A DNA stretch of 64,000 nt from Lachnospiraceae bacterium (GTDB lineage Bacteria > Bacillota > Clostridia > Lachnospirales > Lachnospiraceae): the NCBI GenBank assembly GCA_016290615.1, contig JAEEUS010000008.1, forward strand, positions 1 to 64,000, read 5' to 3'. Within the stretch, counting starts at the first letter, position 1. Each line of letters begins with the position of its first letter. The position numbers and the translations under genes were made by a program. The notes under the pieces are model-generated. The model made no database searches. It worked only from the letters and a program-made list of their open reading frames with translations, and was not told where the DNA came from. Shown one piece after another: positions 48,557-57,657 of this stretch.

Positions 48557-49090
48557 TTATTGTCTCAAACAGTGAGTTTGCCATTCCTGTCTGATCAGTT
48601 CAAGTACTCTTTTTTCTCTTTTGATCATAACATCATTAAATAGATCATCACTTGAATAAACAGCATTTACGGCAATGGCTTCATCTATATCCACTATTCT
48701 GAGTTCAAAACCGGCCTCATCTTCATATGCATCAAGTTCCTGGCTTACTTCTTCATCTAAAACATCGCAGAAAAAGTAATAATTTACCTGCTCGAATATT
48801 TCTCCCTCTTTAACGGTACTCTTCTGCCTGCGCAGAACACTTCCGAATTCCCTTATTGACTCTTTAACGACAACAAACCCCACTTCCTCTCTTACCTCTC
48901 TGATCAGTGCGGCTTTCTTATATTCATCATTATGGATCCCTCCCCCGGGGAACTTGTAATACTTCTCTTTATTGCTGTAAACAAGAGCTATCTTATCACC
49001 CTTAATGATTATCGCTCTTGCCGAAGGTCTGTAAAAAACTGTATCTGTTTCGTTATAATCCTTAAGATCTATCTCAAATAACTGTTTCAT
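48557..49090 (-). CDS. NUDIX hydrolase
   Basis: 177 aa; Nudix box GGGIHNDEYKKAALIREVREEVGF. Confidence 0.92.
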   Translation of the reverse strand: MKQLFEIDLKDYNETDTVFYRPSARAIIIKGDKIALVYSNKEKYYKFPGGGIHNDEYKKAALIREVREEVGFVVVKESIREFGSVLRRQKSTVKEGEIFEQVNYYFFCDVLDEEVSQELDAYEDEAGFELRIVDIDEAIAVNAVYSSDDLFNDVMIKREKRVLELIRQEWQTHCLRQ

Positions 49091-49235
49091 TTCTCCCCCT
49101 CAGAATAACTCCTATCATTAACCAATCCCTTTTCCCGCAAATATCAGTTATTCTCTGTCATTTGCCACTTTATATATCACTCATATTTATCTAGTCTTTA
49201 GTGAACCTTTCTGTCTGTATCATCAGAAAAGTTCC

Positions 49236-49634
49236 CTAAAGCTTATTATCCGTCAGATTAGGTCCTATATTTCCGCATGTCTGGCAGTATTTTCCCGTAT
49301 TGTTGCTCTTGCATATCCAGCATGTCCAGGAACCGTCCGGATTGATGACCGATACTTTCTTGGATTTTTCTGTTTCCTTCTGGTATCTTGAGATCTCAAC
49401 AACAATGGGAATGCCGGCTGCCATGCTCATCTGAACCGGAAAGGGAACAGGGCCTATCTCATCATAGATAAGCTTTATTATCTCATTCTTTTTATCTGTG
49501 TCATCCCCGGCTTCATCCAGTTCGTTTTTATACTTTTCTCCAAGTGATCTTGCTTTTTCTATCCACTCAGCTGCCTGTTTTGTTTCCTCAACGGTATACA
49601 GAGCTCTTGCGGCCTGAGTAATCTTATCGTCCAT
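49236..49634 (-). CDS. Zinc-ribbon hypothetical protein; start corrected from 49700
   Basis: MDDKITQAARALYTVEETKQAAEWIEK...WTCWICKSNNTGKYCQTCGNIGPN (CxxC...CxxC); SD AGGG before ATG at 49634. Confidence 0.72.
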   Translation of the reverse strand: MDDKITQAARALYTVEETKQAAEWIEKARSLGEKYKNELDEAGDDTDKKNEIIKLIYDEIGPVPFPVQMSMAAGIPIVVEISRYQKETEKSKKVSVINPDGSWTCWICKSNNTGKYCQTCGNIGPNLTDNKL

Positions 49635-49678
49635 AATTTTCCCTTTATTCATCCCGACTGCATATTCATTTCTTCGTC

Positions 49679-50194
49679 TCATATGATCTTCTGATACCAC
49701 TTAAGATCATACCATCTGTCAAACTTCTTTCCGACAGACTTCATATGTGCAACTTCCACGTATCCTTCCTTTAAATGGAACCTGCAGCTGTCATGAGTAA
49801 GATATTCATCTTCCTTTTCGATGTAAGCTGCTCCCGCAAGGAGGTTTTTAATGCCCTGTTTCTTCAGTTCTTCTTCTAATGCCTTATAAAGCAGTGAACC
49901 GGCACCGTTTCTTCGATAGTCTTTATCGATGTAAATGGATGTGGTAACAGTCCATGCGTAAGCCTGCCTTGAACTGTATGTTCCTGCATATACATATCCG
50001 ATTATCCTGTCATCTTTAAGACATACCAGATAAGGATATTTATTCTTTATCTTTCGTATCCTTTCAGCAAATTCCTCTACGCCCGGGACATCGTATTCAA
50101 AGGATACTGCTGTATTTGTTATATAGTATGAATATATCTCAACAAGTCTTTCGGCATCCTCAACATTTGCCTCTCGTATCACGTAATCATTCAT
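49679..50194 (-). CDS. GNAT family N-acetyltransferase (phosphinothricin acetyltransferase-like)
   Basis: 171 aa; DVPGVEEFAERIRKI, TTSIYIDKDYRRNGAGSLLYKALEEELKKQGIKNLLAG. Confidence 0.9.
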   Translation of the reverse strand: MNDYVIREANVEDAERLVEIYSYYITNTAVSFEYDVPGVEEFAERIRKIKNKYPYLVCLKDDRIIGYVYAGTYSSRQAYAWTVTTSIYIDKDYRRNGAGSLLYKALEEELKKQGIKNLLAGAAYIEKEDEYLTHDSCRFHLKEGYVEVAHMKSVGKKFDRWYDLKWYQKII

Positions 50195-50646
50195 AATGCT
50201 TTTTCTTCCTCTTCTTTTATAATCTCTTCAAGGATGTCAACGGCACTGGCGACCATCTTTGGACAAAACTCTGTAAAGAGTTTATTGTCATGAGCGTACT
50301 TAACGCCTTCACTGGTTCTTATATCGCATCCCAAAAGATCGTTGCAGATATAGCTGCCGTTTTCATGCGCGAATCTTTCCATCATCTTTTCACAGACACG
50401 CCTGCCATGTTCACGGCTTTCAAGATCATCTTTGTCATACTGGCCGTATAGGAGTCCAAGTACCATCAGCGCACCCGTACATGCGCCGCAGACTTCGCCC
50501 TTTCTCATTCCCGATCCGAAGCATGCTCCGATCTTTAATGCCTGAATATCCGTAATGGAACATTTATCTGCAAATGCCGCAAGAACAGACTGTGAGCAGC
50601 TGAATTTATCATCAAACAGTTTTAATGCATATTCCTTTGGTGTCAT
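50191..50646 (-). CDS. C_GCAxxG_C_C family protein
   Basis: 151 aa; CSQSVLAAFADK...IGACFGSGMRKGEVCGACTGALMVLGLLYG. Confidence 0.88.
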   Translation of the reverse strand: MTPKEYALKLFDDKFSCSQSVLAAFADKCSITDIQALKIGACFGSGMRKGEVCGACTGALMVLGLLYGQYDKDDLESREHGRRVCEKMMERFAHENGSYICNDLLGCDIRTSEGVKYAHDNKLFTEFCPKMVASAVDILEEIIKEEEEKAL

Positions 50647-50762
50647 ACTTTTTCCTCAATCTCAGAGTTTTTCTCCATCAGGTTAAACCTGCCCTTTCGC
50701 CAGTTCGCATATCCTCTTGATTCATAGCCGTTATTGAGATAAAGCCTCTGGGCATACGGATT
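50643..50762 (-). pseudogene. C-terminal remnant of a GNAT acetyltransferase
   Basis: Minus-strand translation NPYAQRLYLNNGYESRGYANWRKGRFNLMEKNSEIEEKV*; preceded in frame by TAA, no N-terminal domain; stop overlaps the downstream ATG (ATGA). Confidence 0.75.
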
Positions 50763-50802
50763 TTACTTTCCCCTGTCTGTATTCTATGTTCATAATTACA
50801 GA

Positions 50803-51201
50803 CTACTCCTCTTGTTTCGAACTGTAATACATGGAATACAAAAGGCAGGCAACAGTCATTGCCAGTCCGAAAAGCACCAGTGTACGGGCGCCGTTTTCCT
50901 TGCCGCGTACTAGATCGAGAGGATTCTCGGGATTGTATTTTATCACTACGCTGTCTCCCGGCTTGTATTTGCCGGTAGTCTCATAGCTTCTCTGATAGCT
51001 CTTGTCTCCGGCCTGGTATCTGACAGTTACCTCCCATTCAGAGCTATCGTCCGAGATCCTAATATTTTTTTCAAATTTGACAACGGTTGCCGTTGTCTGG
51101 ACATATCTGTTGTATTTGGCACAGTTTATCAGACCTATGATAAACACCCAGACTCCGACAAAAGCAAGAAATCTTGCCATACGTACTTCTGCATTTCTCA
51201 T
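50803..51201 (-). CDS. DUF3592-like membrane protein
   Basis: 132 aa; two TMs around a beta domain, ATVVKFEKN..VRYQAGDKSYQRSYETTGKYKPGDSVVIKYNPENP. Confidence 0.8.
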   Translation of the reverse strand: MRNAEVRMARFLAFVGVWVFIIGLINCAKYNRYVQTTATVVKFEKNIRISDDSSEWEVTVRYQAGDKSYQRSYETTGKYKPGDSVVIKYNPENPLDLVRGKENGARTLVLFGLAMTVACLLYSMYYSSKQEE

Positions 51202-51261
51202 AAGAACACCCCTTCATTGTTTGTACTATAAGTATTCTATCACATGAATGACATCAAAAAA

Positions 51262-51290
51262 ACTGCAGACCGTGAAACACAGTCTGCAGT
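51262..51290 (-). terminator. Rho-independent terminator ending the engB-ABC/HlyD operon
   Basis: ACTGCAGACTGTGTTTCACGGTCTGCAGTTTTTTTG on minus strand. Confidence 0.9.
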
Positions 51291-51303
51291 CGCTAGTTTT
51301 TCT

Positions 51304-53724
51304 TTATCTGTTTTCATTAACGTATATCTGAACTTTACTCTGTATAACCTTTGCTACAGCCTCTGCACTCTTCTGTCCGTCAAAGTAGCCTGAAGCCTCC
51401 TCAAGGATTATATCCGTTATGCTCTCATTATAGTTTACAAGACTGTCGGCAGTCTCCAAAACCTTTATGAATTCATCTATGTCAGCCTGTGTGGGAGGAT
51501 CTGCCTCTACCTCTTTTCCGTCAAGCCAGTAGGTTTCCTTTACGATCTGCTCCTGCCCTTTTTCATCGATATATGTCTGAGGTTTTGTAGCCTCCTGTCC
51601 TCTCTTTTTAAGAGCGGCCTTGCTGATGGGGAATCCCCATGTGATCTTTTCCTGGAAGTCATCAGATATATATGTACGGATGAATTCCCATGCGCCGTCC
51701 TTGTACTGAGAGTCAGCACTTATAGCCAGTGCATTGTCAAATCCGATGGTGTTTCCGCTTCCGTTAGCTGTAGGGAATCCAACGAATCCGAGATCCTCTC
51801 CAAACATGACCATCTTGTAATATGACATGCTGTCTCTGAAATCGTAAAGACCCATTGTCATTACAAGAGCTCTGTTTAGTCTGAACTCTGCTTCGTATTC
51901 CTGCCAGCTGTCATCATCATAGTCGGGAGGTGTTATCGGAAGGTTATCTGTAAATTCGAGTATCTTTATAAACTCGGGTGAATCAAACTTAACCTCTCCC
52001 GTTGCCACATCAACAAATTCATCCTTGTCATAGTACATGACATTTCTGATGAACTGTTCCTTTGTCGTATCTGATGAGAATACCTTTACATTGTCACCCA
52101 TATCTCTTGCGATGTTTTCAAGCTCTGTAAGTGAAAGGTTCTTGTCACCGACAACAGACTTCTTTCCCACAAGGGTATTGACAGAGAATGTAGGTGTGAT
52201 GCAGTAGAGCTTTCCTTCAAATGTCATTGCATCAAGGACGTTTTCCATGTAGTCCGAACGGTTGAACTCGCTGTCATTTTCCATGTATGAGTCAAGGGGT
52301 TCGAATGCACCCTTGGCAAAATAGTTTGTGATATCCATTGATGTATTAAGGAGCATTATGTCAGGTATCGTTCCGGCGATTATATCATTGTTGATCGCAT
52401 CCACGATCTCCTTGTAGTCGCCGTCGCCTGCATTGTTCGAATAATCCTTGACAACTATCCTGTAGTTGTCGTTGCCTCTGTTAAAGAGGATTATGTTCTT
52501 TTTGATGTCGGTTCCTATATACATGCCGCCGAGTGTGAGTGTCTTCTTTGCAGCGGATTTTTCTGCGGGTACCTTAGTAAACTTCGCAGTAACATTTGCG
52601 CCGTTCTCACTCAGCTCGTCATAGTAGCTTCCGTAAAATGTCTGATCATCGATCTCAACGATGTTGTAGATGCTGTAGCAGCAAAGGTCACTTGCTACGT
52701 AGTCGATGAACTTTGTAATGTCCTTGTCGCCCAGGTTGTAATAGAAAACCCCTGTCGAGTTGCTAAGTATGATGTCATGTGTATTTCCGCCTGTAACAGT
52801 GTAGTTCCAGAGATTTACAGGAACTTCTAAAGTATCCTGTTTCTTACCTGTTTCAGCGTCGTATGTCACAAAAGAAGGCTGGTCACTTGTATAAACCATA
52901 GCAGCGATACGTCCGTCACGAAGGACAAATGCGCTTCCCCAGTCAACCTCTGAGTTTATCTCTCCGATATGATTTTTCTTGTTTAACTGATCGTCATATA
53001 AATCGACTCCTATGTTTGTTAAAAGAAGATATCCATCCTTGCTGGGCTTTATGGAATAAGCATAGAAGTAATCGGTCTGCTCCGGATTGTCATTAACGAT
53101 CTGCTTTTCCCCGAGGCTTTTTCCGTCCTTGTCAAAAAGTGCGAATGAGAACTGGCTTTTGTATTCTCCGGTCGCATCGTCATATCCGTATCTTTCAGTG
53201 ATGAAAGCTACATTTCCGTCCTTGTCAACGGCAAAGTCGTTTACTCCCTGATCCGTGAATGTAACACTGAATTCGCTCTTTTTATTTCCGCTTAGGTCAT
53301 TGCAGACAATCCTTACATCCAGCGTTGATTCCCCGCCTTCAAAAACTTCCGTCGGCTCTTCTGCTATGACATCCTCGGTAGTACCTTCTGCTATAACCTT
53401 CTTCTCGGCTTCACCCTCCTCTTCAAAGAGCTCGGCATCGCCTTCTTCTTCGCCTTCGGGATAGTTGTATTCGCAGTACATCATGTACATACTGTCATCA
53501 AAGATCTTGCATCTGGCGCTTCCGTCATCATCGCTGATTATAGGCTCGCTCTTGTAAACGTAATTATCGATATCAGAGATCAGCTCCTCGATCGATTCCC
53601 CCTTTTTGTTCTTGTCCTTCTTTTTGTCGTTTTTGCCTGAATCATCGCCCCTGCCGCATCCTGTCATAGTGACCGCCAAGATGAGCACCATTAAAAGTGC
53701 GACTATCCTACTCCTTTTTTTCAT
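51304..53724 (-). CDS. Extracellular solute-binding lipoprotein with N-terminal propeller-like extension (806 aa)
   Basis: Lipobox VTMTGCGRG; C-terminal SBP_bac-like NDIIAGTIPDIMLLNTSMDITNYFAKGAFEPLDSYME...GFPTANGSGNTIGFDNALAISADSQYKDGAWEFI. Confidence 0.88.
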   Translation of the reverse strand: MKKRSRIVALLMVLILAVTMTGCGRGDDSGKNDKKKDKNKKGESIEELISDIDNYVYKSEPIISDDDGSARCKIFDDSMYMMYCEYNYPEGEEEGDAELFEEEGEAEKKVIAEGTTEDVIAEEPTEVFEGGESTLDVRIVCNDLSGNKKSEFSVTFTDQGVNDFAVDKDGNVAFITERYGYDDATGEYKSQFSFALFDKDGKSLGEKQIVNDNPEQTDYFYAYSIKPSKDGYLLLTNIGVDLYDDQLNKKNHIGEINSEVDWGSAFVLRDGRIAAMVYTSDQPSFVTYDAETGKKQDTLEVPVNLWNYTVTGGNTHDIILSNSTGVFYYNLGDKDITKFIDYVASDLCCYSIYNIVEIDDQTFYGSYYDELSENGANVTAKFTKVPAEKSAAKKTLTLGGMYIGTDIKKNIILFNRGNDNYRIVVKDYSNNAGDGDYKEIVDAINNDIIAGTIPDIMLLNTSMDITNYFAKGAFEPLDSYMENDSEFNRSDYMENVLDAMTFEGKLYCITPTFSVNTLVGKKSVVGDKNLSLTELENIARDMGDNVKVFSSDTTKEQFIRNVMYYDKDEFVDVATGEVKFDSPEFIKILEFTDNLPITPPDYDDDSWQEYEAEFRLNRALVMTMGLYDFRDSMSYYKMVMFGEDLGFVGFPTANGSGNTIGFDNALAISADSQYKDGAWEFIRTYISDDFQEKITWGFPISKAALKKRGQEATKPQTYIDEKGQEQIVKETYWLDGKEVEADPPTQADIDEFIKVLETADSLVNYNESITDIILEEASGYFDGQKSAEAVAKVIQSKVQIYVNENR

Positions 53725-54769
53725 TTTGACTCCTCCTTTGAATGTTTTTGATCATATATATAAGATTGTGTCTTATCCTTTTTTTGAAAGCTTTGTATGC
53801 TTCGCTTCTTAACAGTTTTATGATAAATATCGCAAATATGACAAGGTTTATAGTTACTATGATCCATATCAGGAAATATCCGAGAGCGAATATATCCTCC
53901 CATGCCCTTGCGATGTTCTCATAATAGGGAAATACGACTCCCTTTGTACTCATGGAGCGTATGCCCTTATCATGATTTATGTCAACCATTCTGTCCCTGT
54001 TATATCTGTAGCTGTTCTCGACTATAACAAGGTCATCGGCTCTTTCTCCGAGCACTTCTCTTAGAAGAGTTATGGCAGATCCGTCAACGGGATCGGGGAT
54101 TATCATCTCATAATCGTAGCTGCCGTATATGCGACCGTATGTCTTAAGGCTGTTAAGACTTAAAAAGCATATAGGTTCATTTAAACCCGCAGCTGATGCA
54201 AACTTTCCCTCATCCTTTTTTACAACGCCCTTTACGATGTGAGGAACGTTACCTATCATGACGGTCTGACCCGCTATATCGGAAGAACCGAACAGTCTCC
54301 AGGCGCTGTCCTCATCAAGGATGACCCCGTCATCCATCACATCATCGTCATAAAGGTATGAACCGTACAAAAGGTTCATCGGATGAAATATGAAAAAGTC
54401 CTTTTCAACTCCGTATGCAGTCAGTTCAATGCCTGCAGAATCCGAGTTTATGCTCACCTTTCCGGTTATGCTGACCGAATATGGAAAGCTTATCCCGCTC
54501 TTATCCTTGTTTCCTGCAAGGTCGGAATATGCGGACTCATCGAGCTTTTTCTGTATCTGATGGGAAAGATCCGTAAAGTACAGATCCTCAGTCTTGTCAG
54601 TATCGCTTACCGGATACATCACAGAGATCTGGGCTACCATTCCCTCTTCTGACCATCGTGACGCCGCCATCTGGTCATAAAGACTATTCTTTTTAACATT
54701 TATACATATGCACAGTATAAGGGCCAAAATGAGCGATATAGCCGAGCATATGAGTATCTTTTTCTTCAT
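53708..54769 (-). CDS. MacB-like periplasmic core domain protein lacking an FtsX multi-TM permease domain
   Basis: 353 aa; one N-terminal and one C-terminal TM; MNLLYGSYLYDDDVMDDGVILDEDSAWRLFGSSDIAGQTVMIGNVPHIVKGVVKKDEG. Confidence 0.75.
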   Translation of the reverse strand: MKKKILICSAISLILALILCICINVKKNSLYDQMAASRWSEEGMVAQISVMYPVSDTDKTEDLYFTDLSHQIQKKLDESAYSDLAGNKDKSGISFPYSVSITGKVSINSDSAGIELTAYGVEKDFFIFHPMNLLYGSYLYDDDVMDDGVILDEDSAWRLFGSSDIAGQTVMIGNVPHIVKGVVKKDEGKFASAAGLNEPICFLSLNSLKTYGRIYGSYDYEMIIPDPVDGSAITLLREVLGERADDLVIVENSYRYNRDRMVDINHDKGIRSMSTKGVVFPYYENIARAWEDIFALGYFLIWIIVTINLVIFAIFIIKLLRSEAYKAFKKRIRHNLIYMIKNIQRRSQNEKKE

Positions 54770-54772
54770 AGC

Positions 54773-56734
54773 TTAATTATCCGACAGTCTTACCTGCTGC
54801 CCTGCCGATATAGGCTTGTCCGATGTGGTGATGACATATGTCCATGTATCGATATCGGCATTTATAGCGGTGTTGAGATCATCGCTTACTATAACCTCGA
54901 CATCCACCCTTTTAGCCTTGTAACGGTTTCCGAAAGGCGTGCTCTTTTCCTCTATCGTATATATGAACTTGCCCTTGTTATCCTCTCTTATGGCGCTGTT
55001 TGGAACGACCTTGTCATATTCACGGGATTTCTGTCCTACAGATATGCTTAAACTCTCTCCGTTTGTAACATCGCCCTCTACGCTGAAGATCAGCTTCTTT
55101 CCCTTTCCGGGATTCTGGGGATCATTTGCTATCTTAGAAAGCCTTACCATTATGTTCTCGCTGTAGTACCACGAGTTCTGAAGGCTTGCCACATCTCCGA
55201 TGCTTACCTTCTTTGCCTGTTCGTTGGTAACGGAAATGTTCATATACATGGGCTTTCCGGCTACCTGGATCGTTGCAAGAGGATCGGAAGCGCTGGTTGT
55301 CTCTCCGGCCTTTTTGCCGATCGAGAGAACTATTCCGTCTACGGGGCAGAGCACTGTAGCGCCGGTTGCATCGGCTTTTAGCTTTTCTACCTTTTCACGC
55401 TGTTCTCTTATTATTGAGTTCTGGTTTGCAAGATCTAAAGTCTTACTTATATCTAAAAGCAGCTGAGTCTGAGCTTCCTTTGCCTTGGATAGTTCAAGAT
55501 CAGCATCGGCTTTTCTAACTGCAAGGTCATTAACAAGCTGCTGGTTGCCTTCCTTGTTCTCAGCCTGCTCGTTTGTTAACTTGCTTATCTTTGTATTTAA
55601 TTCATCAACCTTGTTCTTTGCGCTGTTGTAATCGCTTTCGGCGCCTGACAGCTTGCTCTTTGCACTGTTATAGTCGCTTGCCTTTGCATTGGCTGCATCG
55701 ACTGCTGCGGCTTTTGTGCTGCACGCTGATTTAGCTTCCATATAGGCTTTATAACTGTCGGTTATCTCTTTAATGTCTGCATCGGCTGTAGTAGGTCTGG
55801 TGGAATAAAGCCATTCATTAAGTGCTTCTGAATTATTGATTGCTTTTTCTTCATTCGAATCCGTTCCATGAAACAACAGTTTTGCTACATCAGCTTCAAC
55901 CGAAACAGATTGATATTTTGATCCGTATTCAGCTAAAAATGTCGCCAGTGTTCCTGAATTAATGGATCCAACAATACTATCTTGAATACTTTCGTATTTT
56001 GCTTTTGCATTGGCCTGATCAAGCTTTGCTGCTTCCAGTTCGCTCTTAAGCGCTGCAGCCCCGCCATCACCGGCTTCAACTGCGGCCTTCAATTCATCAT
56101 ATCTGCTCTTTGCGTTAGTTAACTCGTTCTGGGCCTTTTCAAGGTCAAGCTTTGCTTCATTTATATCAGAATCAGACAGAGTTGTTGCTCCCGCTACAGC
56201 CTGCTGTCTTGCGATGCTGTCAACATTGTCCTGAGCTGCCTTTACTCTTGCTCTTGCAGCCTCTATCTGGGCCTCATATACACTCATTGAAGATACGCGA
56301 CCGGTCGTAGCCTGTGTGTAGGCTTCTGCTGTCATCTCGCCTGTAAGGGCACCTGCAGTGTATTTGTATATAAGATCCTCAAGGTCCTTTTCAGCCTTTT
56401 CAAGCTCTTCGCTCTCGCTGTCTTCAAGATAAAAGAGGACCTGGTCCTTTTTGACCTCGTCGCCTTCCTTTACTGCAACGCTTGCTATCTTTCTTGAATC
56501 CTTGACCATAACGGAGTAGGGATCATCTGCTTCCACGCTGCCTGTTCCCCTTATCTTTTCCGTGATTGTCTGTGACTGGATATATTTGGTCGCAACCTCA
56601 GGTAGTGACTTATTCATGATACTGTTTGAGAAAAAGGTCAGTATCAGCATCACGGTAAGGAAGATGATCGCGATGTTCTTTATGACATCCTTTTTTATTT
56701 TAATGGTATTCTTCTCGTTTATGTCATCGTTCAT
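54773..56734 (-). CDS. HlyD-family efflux periplasmic adaptor subunit
   Basis: 653 aa; N-terminal TM, VKEGDEVKKDQVLFYLEDSESEELEKAEKDLE, long coiled-coil hairpin, GATVLCPVDGIVLSIGKKAGETTSASDPLATI. Confidence 0.9.
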   Translation of the reverse strand: MNDDINEKNTIKIKKDVIKNIAIIFLTVMLILTFFSNSIMNKSLPEVATKYIQSQTITEKIRGTGSVEADDPYSVMVKDSRKIASVAVKEGDEVKKDQVLFYLEDSESEELEKAEKDLEDLIYKYTAGALTGEMTAEAYTQATTGRVSSMSVYEAQIEAARARVKAAQDNVDSIARQQAVAGATTLSDSDINEAKLDLEKAQNELTNAKSRYDELKAAVEAGDGGAAALKSELEAAKLDQANAKAKYESIQDSIVGSINSGTLATFLAEYGSKYQSVSVEADVAKLLFHGTDSNEEKAINNSEALNEWLYSTRPTTADADIKEITDSYKAYMEAKSACSTKAAAVDAANAKASDYNSAKSKLSGAESDYNSAKNKVDELNTKISKLTNEQAENKEGNQQLVNDLAVRKADADLELSKAKEAQTQLLLDISKTLDLANQNSIIREQREKVEKLKADATGATVLCPVDGIVLSIGKKAGETTSASDPLATIQVAGKPMYMNISVTNEQAKKVSIGDVASLQNSWYYSENIMVRLSKIANDPQNPGKGKKLIFSVEGDVTNGESLSISVGQKSREYDKVVPNSAIREDNKGKFIYTIEEKSTPFGNRYKAKRVDVEVIVSDDLNTAINADIDTWTYVITTSDKPISAGQQVRLSDN

Positions 56735-56746
56735 GTTATGTAAACC

Positions 56747-57655
56747 TTATCCTTTCATACCGCCCTGGTATGTGATACCCTCAACAAGATATTCCTCACC
56801 ATACTGGAATACCAAAAGCGTAGGTATCATATATATAGTGGCAACAGCAAAAGCTATGCCTATCTCTCCCTGATTTATCTTTGATAAGAATACTGACAGT
56901 GGATGCATGTCGCTGTCGCTTAAAAGTACGAGCGGCTGCTCTACCATGTTCCAGTAGTCTATAAAAAGAAGTATCAGTACACTTGCTATAGCGCTCTTGC
57001 AAAGCGGTATGCAGATCTTTGTAAATATCTTAAACTCTCCCGCTCCGTCAATCTTTGCGGCCTCTATGATGCCCGAAGGAATTCTTCTCATGCATTTGGT
57101 CAGCAGAAATACCGCAAAGGGCGAGAAGATGCCCGGAAGCCATATGGCCCAGTTGGTATTTATGATGCCGAGCCATTCACTCACAAAGAAGTTAGGTACG
57201 AGTGTTACCTGGTAGGGCATGAGCATCAGTATTATATATGCAAAAAAGATGATCTCTCTTAGTTTACCTCTGTATCTTGCAAAGCCGTAGCTTGCAAGGA
57301 GTGCCACAATCATCTGAAAGATGACTATGGGTGTTACAAGGAATACCGAGTTCCAGAACTTGAGCAGATAGTCCGGGCTGTTGAACAGCACGGTGAAATA
57401 CTGCTTGAAAGTCACCATATCCGGGATGAACTTAAGATGAACAGTCTCGGATATGTATTTGCTTGTTCCCTTTCCGGTCACGCTCTCAAATATCTTTCCG
57501 TAGTTTGCCGCTATCTCCGATTCTGCCATAAATGAGTTGCATATGGTAAATACGATCGGGATCACGTAAAGGAAAGCTATAAAGATCAGTATGATCGAGA
57601 GTATCTTCTTTATCCTGTTTTTCTTTTTTGGTCTTATTTTCCTGTCGTACTTCAC
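56747..57655 (-). CDS. Carbohydrate ABC transporter permease (MalG-like)
   Basis: 302 aa; EAAKIDGAGEFKIFTKICIPLCKSAIASVLI (EAA loop). Confidence 0.94.
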   Translation of the reverse strand: MKYDRKIRPKKKNRIKKILSIILIFIAFLYVIPIVFTICNSFMAESEIAANYGKIFESVTGKGTSKYISETVHLKFIPDMVTFKQYFTVLFNSPDYLLKFWNSVFLVTPIVIFQMIVALLASYGFARYRGKLREIIFFAYIILMLMPYQVTLVPNFFVSEWLGIINTNWAIWLPGIFSPFAVFLLTKCMRRIPSGIIEAAKIDGAGEFKIFTKICIPLCKSAIASVLILLFIDYWNMVEQPLVLLSDSDMHPLSVFLSKINQGEIGIAFAVATIYMIPTLLVFQYGEEYLVEGITYQGGMKG

Positions 57656-57657
57656 CG

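Noticed and set aside
40556-51201. Integron-type cassette array (many small single-strand genes, several GNATs)
   Set aside because: No integrase and no repeated attC-like palindromes seen in the intergenic gaps; several genes overlap, which cassettes normally do not.
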